From Sanderia malayensis (Eukaryota; Cnidaria; Scyphozoa; Semaeostomeae; Pelagiidae), in assembly GCA_013076295.1 (NCBI GenBank), contig RQOL01000459.1:1-64000 (forward strand): a stretch of 64,000 nt of DNA, read 5' to 3'. Of this stretch, positions 1 to 9,034 are shown piece by piece; within the stretch, counting starts at the first letter, position 1, and every line of letters starts with the position of its first letter. Made by a program: the position numbers and the translations under genes. A model generated the notes under the pieces. That model searched no databases, was not told the origin of the DNA, and saw nothing but the letters and a program-made list of their open reading frames with translations.

Positions 1-165
1 TTGTGGGAATGCATCCTAATCTTGATTAGTGTAAGGTGCGGGAAAAAGTTAATTTCTATTGGTGTAAATTGTGGGAATGAGTGTTATCTTTTATTAGTGT
101 GAATTGTGGGATGAATGTTAATATTACTGAAAAAGGTAACTAAAAGTGCATAACAATTTGTTCTC

Positions 166-360
166 GCTGATTTGACGTGGAATCATGCGCAAATTGTGCG
201 AATGAATGTTAATGTTGATTAGTGTAAGTTTCGGGAATAAAAGTTAATTTTTATTGGTGTAAATTGTGGGAATGAGGGTTATCCTTTATTTGTGTAAATT
301 GTGAGAATGAATGTTAATATTACTGAAAAAGTATCTAAAAGTGTATAACAATTTGTTTTC
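166..360 (+). repeat. Reference 196-class monomer (a-b-d-e)
   Basis: This 195-bp unit from core to core lacks module c and runs a, b, d, e. Its first module carries the variant TTGTGCGAATGAATG, found again near 2205 and 41935. It is common in the left 2.4 kb and in 41.7-42.3 kb and rare in the middle of the window. The length is exactly one 35-bp module below the 231-bp class. Confidence 0.9.
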
Positions 361-385
361 GCTGAATTGACGTGGAATTATGCGC

Positions 386-550
386 CAATTGTGGGAATGA
401 ATCTTAATTTTGATTAGTGTAAGTTGCGGGAACAAAAGTTAATTTTTTTTGTGTAAATTGTAGGAGTGAAAGTTAGTTTTTATTAGTGTAAACTGTGGGA
501 ATGAGTGTTATCTTTTATTAGTGTAAATTGTGGGAATGAATGTAAATATT
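386..550 (+). repeat. 35-bp submodule ladder inside a monomer
   Basis: Four consecutive modules of 34-35 bp plus a 26-bp half module. They share the 5' part (AAATTGTGGGAATGAA or a close variant) and the 3' part (TTTTNATTAGTGT), and differ in the middle at class-specific positions: a ends with TTTTGATTAGTGT, b has GCGGGAATAAAAG, c has GAAAGTTAATTTT, d has GAGTGTTATCTTTT. The same class-specific differences recur in monomers tens of kb away, so the modules diverged before the monomer was amplified. Modules are almost free of C on this strand (0-2 per 35 bases). Confidence 0.93.
389..396 (+). other. TGTGGGAA word in 35-bp modules (representative)
   Basis: The best conserved part of modules a, c, d and e is AATTGTGGGAATGA. 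It contains TGTGGGAA, an exact match to the YGTGRGAA consensus for CSL proteins (RBPJ, Su(H), LAG-1) and to GGGAA-type cores bound by Ikaros-family zinc fingers. With about three to four per monomer there should be on the order of a thousand in the window. The match is seen directly; binding is only a possibility and depends on the host being an animal. Confidence 0.4.
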
Positions 551-773
551 ACTGAAAAAAGTATATAAAAGTGTATAACAATTTGTTTTCGCTGAATTGA
601 CGTGGAATCATGTTCAAATTGTGGGAATGAATGTTAATTTTGATTAGTGTCAGTGGCGGGAAGAAAAGTTAATTTTTATTTGTGTAAGTTGTGGGAATGA
701 AGTTAATTTTTATTAGTGTAAATTGTGGGAATGAGTGTTTTCTTTTATTAGTGTAAATTGTGGGGATGAATGT

Positions 774-782
774 TAATATTAC
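774..782 (+). other. TAATATTAC word at the d/e-core junction (representative)
   Basis: In most monomers that end in modules d-e, and in the short monomers, the half module runs into the core as GTTAATATTACTG, which contains the nine-base word TAATATTAC. The same word is the nicking site in the origin of geminiviruses and many related circular single-stranded DNA viruses. Here it has no GC-rich stem around it and no replication-protein gene nearby, and it can be explained as the AT-rich end of a 35-bp module. It is recorded because it recurs at a fixed position many tens of times. Confidence 0.45.
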
Positions 783-819
783 TGAAAAAAGTAACTAAAA
801 GTGTATAAGAATTTGTTTT

Positions 820-845
820 CGCTGAGATGACGTGGAATCATGCGC
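820..845 (+). other. CpG cluster of the 65-bp core (representative)
   Basis: The only CpG-dense part of the unit is the second half of the core, TTCGCTG…GACGTGG…ATGCGC, plus the GCGGG of module b. Elsewhere the modules contain almost no C. Core variants across the array change mainly at these sites: GACGTGG to GACATGG, TTCGCTG to TTTGTTG, GCGGG to GTGGG. This pattern is what deamination of methylated CpG would produce. Confidence 0.6.
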
Positions 846-1440
846 AAATTGTGGGAATGAATCCTAATTTTAATTAGTGTAAGTTGCGGGGAAAAAAGGT
901 AATTTCTATTGGTGTAAATTGTGGTAATGAAGTAATCTTTTATTAGTGTAAATTGTGGTAATGAAAGTTATGTTTTATCAGTGTAAATTGTGGGAATGAA
1001 TGTTAAAATAACTGAAAAAAGTAACTAAAAGTGTATAGCAATTTTTTTTCGCTGAATTGACGTAGAATCATGCGCAAATTGTGGGAATTAATGTTAATTT
1101 TGATTATTGTAAGTATCGGGAATAACAGTTAATTTTTTTTGGTGTAAATCGTGGGAATGAGTGTTATATTTTATTAGTCTAAATTGTGGGAATGAATGTT
1201 AATATTGCTGAAAAAAGTAACTAAAAGTGTATAACAAATTGTTTTCGCTGAATTGACGTGGAATCATGCGCAAATTGTGGGATGAATGTTAATTTGATTA
1301 GTGTAAGTTTCGGGAATAAAAGTTAATTTTTATTGGTGTAAATTGTGGGAATGAGTGTTATCTTTTATTAGTGTAAATTGTGGGATTGAAGGTTAATATT
1401 ACTGAAAAAAGTAACTAAAAGTGTATAACAATTTGTTTTC

Positions 1441-1552
1441 GCTGAATTGACGTCGAATCATGCGCAAATTGTGGGAATGAATCTAATATATTGTGGGAAT
1501 AAATGTTAAATAACTGAAAAAAGTAACTAAAAGTGTATAACAATTTGTTTTC
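1441..1552 (+). repeat. Reference 114-class short monomer
   Basis: The shortest unit, 112 bp here. The core is followed by a shortened module a (AATTGTGGGAATGAATCTAA, with the last 12 bases of a normal module missing) that joins directly to half module e. The same truncated junction (GAATCTAAATAAATTGTGGG) recurs in every A, B and C block, for example at about 7319, 13399 and 22266, so it is an old, amplified variant and not a local assembly slip. Confidence 0.88.
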
Positions 1553-2400
1553 GCTGAATTGACGTAGAATCATGCGCAATTTGTGGGAATTAATGTTTAA
1601 TTTTGATTATTGAAAGTCTCGGGAATAAAAGTTAATTGTTATTGGTGTAAATTCGTGGGAATGAGTGTTATATTTATTAGTCTAAATTGTGGGAATGAAT
1701 GTTAATATTGCTTGAAAAAAGTAACTAAAAGTGTATAGCAATTTGTTTTCGCTGAATTGACGTGGAATCATGCGCCAATTGTGGGAAGGAAAGTTAATTT
1801 TGATTAGTGTAAGTTGGGGGAATAAAAGTTAATTTTTGTTGGTGTAAATTGTGGGAGTGAAAGTTAGTTTTTATTAGTGTAAATTGTGGGAATGAGTTTT
1901 ATATTTTATTCGTGGAAATTGTGGGAATGAATGTTATTATTACTGAAAGAAGTAACTAAAAGTGTATAACAATTTGTTCCGGCTGAATTGACGTGGAATC
2001 ATGCGCAAATTGTGGGAATGCATCCTAATCTTGATTAGTGTAAGTTGGGGGAAAAAAAGTTAATTTCTATTGGTGTAAATTGTGGGAATGAGTGTTATCT
2101 TTTATTAGTGTGAATTGTGGGAATGAATGTTAATATTACTGAAAAAGGTAACTAAAAGTGCATAACAATTTGTTTTCGCTGATTGACGTGGAATCATGCG
2201 CAAATTGTGCGAATGAATGTTAATGTTGATTAGTGTAAGTTTCGGGAATAAAAGTTAATTTTTATTGGTGTAAATTGTGGGAATGAGTGTTATCTTTTAT
2301 TAGTGTAAATTGTGAGAATGAATGTTAATATTACTGAAAAAGGTAACTAAAAGTGCATAACAATTTGTTTTCGCTGATTTGACGTGGAATCATGCGCAAA

Positions 2401-5400
2401 TTGTGCAAATGAATGTTAATGTTGATTAGTGTAAGTTTCGGGAATAAAAGTTAATTTTTTATTGGTGTAAATTGTGGGAATGGGTGTTATCTTTTATTAG
2501 TCTAAATTGTGAGAATGAATGTTAATATTACTGAAAAAGTATCTAAAAGTGTATAACAATTTGTTTTCGCTGAATTGACATGGAATCATGCGCAAATTGT
2601 GGGAATCAATCTTAATTTTGATTAGTGTAAGTTTCGGGAAAAAAAAGTTAATTTTTCTTGGTATAAATTGTGGGAATGAATGTCAATATAACTGGAACAA
2701 GTAACTAAAAGTGTATAACAATTTGTTCTCGCTGAATTGACATGGAATCATGCGCAAATTGTGGGAATGAATCCTAATTTTGATTAGTGTAAGTTTCGGG
2801 AAAAAAAGTTAATTTTTCTTGGTATAAATTGTGGGAGTGAATGTTAGTATTACTGAAAAAAGTAACTACAATGTATAACAATTTGTTCTGTCTGAATTGA
2901 CGTGGAATCATGCGCAAATTGTGGGAATGAATGTTAATTTTGATTAGTGTAAGTTGCGGGATTAAAAGTTGATTTTTATTGGTGTAAATTGTGGGAATGA
3001 ATGTTAATATAACTGGAACAAGTAACTAAATATGTATAACAATTTGTTCTCGCCGAATTGACACGGAATCATGCGCAAATTGTGGGAATGAATCCTAGTT
3101 TTGATTAGTGAAAGTTGCGGGAATAAAAGTTGATTTTTATTGGTGTAAATTGTGGAAATGAATGTTAATATAACTGGAACAAGTAACTAAAAGAGTATAA
3201 CAATTTGCTTTCGCTGATTTGAAGTGGAATCATGCGCAAATTGTGGGAATGAATCTAATTTTGATTGGTGTGAGTTTCGGGAAAAAAAGTTAATTTTTAT
3301 TGGTATAAATTGTGGGAGTGAATGTTATCTTTTATTAGTGTAAATTGTGGAAAGGAATGTTAATATTACTGAATAAAGTAACTATAATGTATAACAATTT
3401 GTTCTGGCTGAATTGACGTGGAATCATGCGCAAAGTGTGGGAATGAATCCAAATTGTGATTAGTGTAAGTTTCGGGAGAAAAAGTTAATTTTTATTGGTA
3501 TAAACTTATGGGAGTGAATGTTATCTTTTATTAGTGTAAATTGTGGGAATGAATGTTAATATTACTGAAAAAAGTAACTGAAAGTGTATAACAATTTGTT
3601 CTCGCTGAATTGACATCGAATCATGCGCAAATTGTGGGAATGAATCCTAATCTTGATTAGTGTAAGTTGCGGGAATAAAAATTAATTTTTATTGGTGCAA
3701 ATTGTGGGAATGAATGTTAATATAACTGAAACAAGTAACTAATAGTGTATAACAATTTGTTTTCGCTGAATTGACGTGGTGTCATGGGCAAATTGTGGGA
3801 ATGAATGTTAATTTTGATTAGTGTAAGTTGCGGGAATAAAAGTTGATTTTTATTGGTTTAAATTGTGGGAATGAAAGTTAATTTTTATTAGTGTAAATTG
3901 TGGGAATCAGTGTTATCATATATTAGTGTAAATAGAAGTAACTAAAAGTGTATAACAACTTGTTCTGGCAGAATTGACGTGGAATCATGCGCAAATTGTG
4001 GGAATGAATCTAAATAAATTGTGGGAATGAATGTTAATATTACTCAAAAAAGTAACTACAAGTGTATAACAATTTGTTTTCGCTGAATTGACATGGAATC
4101 ATGCGCAAATTGTGGGAATGAATCCTAATTTTGATTAGTATAAGTTGCGGGAATAAAAGTTTATTTTTATTGGTGTACATTGTGGGAGGGAAAATTAGTT
4201 TTTATTAGTGTAAATTGTGGGAATGAGTGTTATCTTTTATTAGTGTAAACAGTTGGAAGGAATGTTAATATTACTGAAAAAGTAACTAAAAGTGTATAAA
4301 AATTTGTTCTCGCTGAATTGACATCGAATCATGCGCAAATTGTGGGAATGAATCCTAATTTTGATTAGTGTAAGTTGCGGGAAAAAAAGTTAATTTTTTT
4401 GGTGTAAATTGGGGGAATGAAAGTTAATTTTTATTAGTGTAAATTGTTGGAATGAGTGTTATCTTTTATTAGTGTAAATAGTGGGAAGGAATGTTAATAT
4501 TACTGAAAAAAGTAACTAAAAGTGTATAACAATTTGTTTTCGCTGAATTGACGTGGAATCATGCGCAAATTGTGGGAATGAATTTAATTTTGATTAGTGT
4601 AAGTTGCGGGAAGAAAAGTTGACTTTTATTGGTGTAAATTGTGGGAAGGAAAATTAATTTTTATTAGTGTAAATTGTGGGAATGAGTGTTATCTTTTATT
4701 AGTGTAAATAGTGGGAAGGAATGTTAATATTACTGAAAAAAGTAACTAAAAGTGTATAATAATTTGTTCCGGCTGAATTGACGTGGAATCATGCGCGAAT
4801 TGTGGGAATGAATCTAAATAAATTGTGGGAATGACTGTTAATATTACTAAAAATATAACTAAAAGTGTATAACAATTTATTTTCGCTGAATTGACATGGA
4901 ATCATGCGCAAATTGTAGGAATCAATCTAAATAAATTGTGGGAATGAATGGTTAATATTACTCAAAAAAGTAACTACAAGTGTATAACAATTTGTTTTCG
5001 CTGAATTGACATGGAATCATGCGCAAATTGTGGGAATGAATCCTAATTTTGATTAGTATAAGTTGCGGGAATAAAAGTTGATTTTTATTGGTGTACATTG
5101 TGGGAGGGAAAATTAGTTTTTATTAGTGTAAATTGTGGGAATGAGTGTTATCTTTTATTAGTGTAAATAGTTGGAAGGAATGTTAATATTACTGAAAAAA
5201 GTAACTAAAAGTGTATAACAATTTGTTCTCGCTGAATTGACATCGAATCATGCGCAAATTGTGGGAATGAATCCTAATTTTGATTAGTGTAAGTTGCGGG
5301 AAAAAAAGTTAATTTTTTGGGTGTAAATTGGGGGAATGAAAGTTAATTTTTATTAGTGTAAATTGTTGGAATGAGTGTTATCTTTTATTAGTGTAAATAG

Positions 5401-5718
5401 TGGGAAGGAATGTTAATATTACTGAAAAAAGTAACTAAAAGTGTATAACAATTTGTTCTCGCTGAATTGACGTGGAATCATGCGCAAATTGTGGGAATGA
5501 ATTTAATTTTGATTAGTGTAAGTTGCGGGAAGAAAAGTTGACTTTTATTGGTGTAAATTGTGGGAGGGAAAATTAATTTTTATTAGTGTAAATTGTGGGA
5601 ATGAGTGTTATCTTTTATTAGTGTAAATAGTGGGAAGGAATGTTAATATTACTGAAAAAAGTAACTAAAAGTGTATAATAATTTGTTCCGGCTGAATTGA
5701 CGTGGAATCATGCGCGAA
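2401..5718 (+). repeat. Higher-order repeat A, copy 1 (3318 bp)
   Basis: Starts at the diagnostic word TTGTGCAAATGAATG and runs to the next occurrence of it. It contains an ordered set of 114-, 161-, 196- and 231-bp monomers with private variants: GAATGTCAATATAACTGG, TTCTCGCCGAATTGACACGG, GTGTCATGGGC, GTTCTGGCAGAATTGACG, and at the end ATAATTTGTTCCGGCTG followed by ATGCGCGAATTG. Every private variant returns in the same order in the next copies, which makes this a true higher-order repeat. Confidence 0.92.
2569..2730 (+). repeat. Reference 161-class monomer (a-b-e)
   Basis: This 162-bp unit carries only modules a and b before the half module. Its e module runs into the core as CAATATAACTGG, not AATATTACTG. 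This b-to-e junction form (TATAACTG) is typical of a-b-e monomers throughout the window, while the TATTACTG form is typical of monomers ending in d-e. The 161-bp class is the main partner of the 231-bp class in the higher-order repeats. Confidence 0.9.
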
Positions 5719-8700
5719 TTGTGCAAATGAATGTTAATGTTGATTAGTGTAAGTTTCGGGAATAAAAGTTAATTTTTATTGGTGTAAATTGTGGGAATGG
5801 GTGTTATCTTTTATTAGTCTAAATTGTGAGAATGAATGTTAATATTACTGAAAAAGTATCTAAAAGTGTATAACAATTTGTTTTCGCTGAATTGACATGG
5901 AATCATGCGCAAATTGTGGGAATCAATCTTAATTTTGATTAGTGTAAGTTTCGGGAAAAAAAGTTAATTTTTCTTGGTATAAATTGTGGGAATGAATGTC
6001 AATATAACTGGAACAAGTAACTAAAAGTGTATAACAATTTGTTCTCGCTGAATTGACATGGAATCATGCGCAAATTGTGGGAATGAATCCTAATTTTGAT
6101 TAGTGTAAGTTTCGGGAAAAAAAGTTAATTTTTCTTGGTATAAATTGTGGGAGTGAATGTTAGTATTACTGAAAAAAGTAACTACAATGTATAACAATTT
6201 GTTCTGTCTGAATTGACGTGGAATCATGCGCAAATTGTGGGAATGAATGTTAATTTTGATTAGTGTAAGTTGCGGGATTAAAAGTTGATTTTTATTGGTG
6301 TAAATTGTGGGAATGAATGTTAATATAACTGGAACAAGTAACTAAATATGTATAACAATTTGTTCTCGCCGAATTGACACGGAATCATGCGCAAATTGTG
6401 GGAATGAATCCTAGTTTTGATTAGTGAAAGTTGCGGGAATAAAAGTTGATTTTTATTGGTGTAAATTGTGGAAATGAATGTTAATATAACTGGAACAAGT
6501 AACTAAAAGAGTATAACAATTTGCTTTCGCTGATTTGAAGTGGAATCATGCGCAAATTGTGGGAATGAATCCTAATTTTGATTGGTGTGAGTTTCGGGAA
6601 AAAAAGTTAATTTTTATTGGTATAAATTGTGGGAGTGAATGTTATCTTTTATTAGTGTAAATTGTGGAAAGGAATGTTAATATTACTGAATAAAGTAACT
6701 ATAATGTATAACAATTTGTTCTGGCTGAATTGACGTGGAATCATGCGCAAAGTGTGGGAATGAATCCAAATTGTGATTAGTGTAAGTTTCGGGAGAAAAA
6801 GTTAATTTTTATTGGTATAACTTATGGGAGTGAATGTTATCTTTTATTAGTGTAAATTGTGGGAATGAATGTTAATATTACTGAAAAAAGTAACTGAAAG
6901 TGTATAACAATTTGTTCTCGCTGAATTGACATCGAATCATGCGCAAATTGTGGGAATGAATCCTAATCTTGATTAGTGTAAGTTGCGGGAATAAAAATTA
7001 ATTTTTATTGGTGCAAATTGTGGGAATGAATGTTAATATAACTGAAACAAGTAACTAATAGTGTATAACAATTTGTTTTCGCTGAATTGACGTGGTGTCA
7101 TGGGCAAATTGTGGGATGAATGTTAATTTTGATTAGTGTAAGTTGCGGGAATAAAAGTTGATTTTTATTGGTTTAAATTGTGGGAATGAAAGTTAATTTT
7201 TATTAGTGTAAATTGTGGGAATCAGTGTTATCATATATTAGTGTAAATAGAAGTAACTAAAAGTGTATAACAACTTGTTCTGGCAGAATTGACGTGGAAT
7301 CATGCGCAAATTGTGGGAATGAATCTAAATAAATTGTGGGAATGAATGTTAATATTACTCAAAAAAGTAACTACAAGTGTATAACAATTTGTTTTCGCTG
7401 AATTGACATGGAATCATGCGCAAATTGTGGGAATGAATCCTAATTTTGATTAGTATAAGTTGCGGGAATAAAAGTTTATTTTTATTGGTGTACATTGTGG
7501 GAGGGAAAATTAGTTTTTATTAGTGTAAATTGTGGGAATGAGTGTTATCTTTTATTAGTGTAAACAGTTGGAAGGAATGTTAATATTACTGAAAAAGTAA
7601 CTAAAAGTGTATAAAAATTTGTTCTCGCTGAATTGACATCGAATCATGCGCAAATTGTGGGAATGAATCCTAATTTTGATTAGTGTAAGTTGCGGGAAAA
7701 AAAGTTAATTTTTTTGGTGTAAATTGGGGGAATGAAAGTTAATTTTTATTAGTGTAAATTGTTGGAATGAGTGTTATCTTTTATTAGTGTAAATAGTGGG
7801 AAGGAATGTTAATATTACTGAAAAAAGTAACTAAAAGTGTATAACAATTTGTTTTCGCTGAATTGACGTGGAATCATGCGCAAATTGTGGGAATGAATTT
7901 AATTTTGATTAGTGTAAGTTGCGGGAAGAAAAGTTGACTTTTATTGGTGTAAATTGTGGGAAGGAAAATTAATTTTTATTAGTGTAAATTGTGGGAATGA
8001 GTGTTATCTTTTATTAGTGTAAATAGTGGGAAGGAATGTTAATATTACTGAAAAAAGTAACTAAAAGTGTATAATAATTTGTTCCGGCTGAATTGACGTG
8101 GAATCATGCGCGAATTGTGGGAATGAATCTAAATAAATTGTGGGAATGACTGTTAATATTACTCAAAAATATAACTAAAAGTGTATAACAATTTATTTTC
8201 GCTGAATTGACATGGAATCATGCGCAAATTGTAGGAATCAATCTAAATAAATTGTGGGAATGAATGGTTAATATTACTCAAAAAAGTAACTACAAGTGTA
8301 TAACAATTTGTTTTCGCTGAATTGACATGGAATCATGCGCAAATTGTGGGAATGAATCCTAATTTTGATTAGTATAAGTTGCGGGAATAAAAGTTGATTT
8401 TTATTGGTGTACATTGTGGGAGGGAAAATTAGTTTTTATTAGTGTAAATTGTGGGAATGAGTGTTATCTTTTATTAGTGTAAATAGTTGGAAGGAATGTT
8501 AATATTACTGAAAAAAGTAACTAAAAGTGTATAACAATTTGTTCTCGCTGAATTGACATCGAATCATGCGCAAATTGTGGGAATGAATCCTAATTTTGAT
8601 TAGTGTAAGTTGCGGGAAAAAAAGTTAATTTTTTGGGTGTAAATTGGGGGAATGAAAGTTAATTTTTATTAGTGTAAATTGTTGGAATGAGTGTTATCTT

Positions 8701-9034
8701 TTATTAGTGTAAATAGTGGGAAGGAATGTTAATATTACTGAAAAAAGTAACTAAAAGTGTATAACAATTTGTTCTCGCTGAATTGACGTGGAATCATGCG
8801 CAAATTGTGGGAATGAATTTAATTTTGATTAGTGTAAGTTGCGGGAAGAAAAGTTGACTTTTATTGGTGTAAATTGTGGGAGGGAAAATTAATTTTTATT
8901 AGTGTAAATTGTGGGAATGAGTGTTATCTTTTATTAGTGTAAATAGTGGGAAGGAATGTTAATATTACTGAAAAAAGTAACTAAAAGTGTATAATAATTT
9001 GTTCCGGCTGAATTGACGTGGAATCATGCGCGAA
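5719..9034 (+). repeat. Higher-order repeat A, copy 2 (3316 bp)
   Basis: Second tandem copy, bounded by the same TTGTGCAAATG word at both ends. By eye it differs from copies 1 and 3 only at scattered single bases and one-base indels (for example GGGATGAATG near 7113, where copy 1 has GGGAATGAATG). This high identity indicates recent amplification or ongoing homogenisation of the 3.3-kb unit. Confidence 0.93.

Larger units (their letters stand above)
361..590 (+). repeat. Reference 231-class monomer (a-b-c-d-e)
   Basis: A good example of the long monomer, measured from one GCTGA of the core to the next (230 bp here because one T-run lost a base). The end of the core (361-385) is followed by module a (386-420), b (421-454), c (455-489), d (490-524), the half module e (525-550) and the first 40 bases of the next core (551-590). 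Modules a, c, d and e all begin with a form of AAATTGTGGGAATGA; b begins AAGTTGCGGGAA. This length class recurs through the whole window and makes up most of the mass of the A, B and C blocks. Confidence 0.95.
1..2400 (+). repeat. Left domain: mixed 196/231-bp monomers, 2.01-kb period
   Basis: Core landmarks fall at about 165, 360, 590, 820, 1050, 1246, 1440, 1552, 1750, 1980 and 2177, giving intervals of 195, 230, 230, 230, 196, 194, 112, 198, 230 and 197. The opening word TTGTGGGAATGCATCC at position 1 returns at 2010, and GCGAATGAATGTTAATG at 199 returns at 2210, so about the first 350 bases repeat with a 2.01-kb period. The copy to copy divergence is higher than in the central blocks, with variants such as GGTAACTAAAAGTGCATAAC seen here and again only near 41.9-42.1 kb. 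No gene is present. Confidence 0.85.

Noticed and set aside
551..600. Bacterial-like promoter (TATAAC after an AT-rich spacer)
   Set aside because: TGTATAACAATT occurs in every core with no gene downstream; it is part of the repeat.
831..838. TGACGTGG as a bZIP or unfolded-protein-response element
   Set aside because: The word matches, but one eight-base match in a satellite without promoters is not evidence of regulation, and many cores have lost it (TGACATGG, TGACATCG).
810..840. CENP-B box in the core (TTCGCTGAATTGACGTGG)
   Set aside because: The box needs TTCG, four bases, A, two bases, then CGGG. The core has TTCG-CTGA-A-TT but then GACG, so the second half fails. A two-base insertion would have to be assumed.
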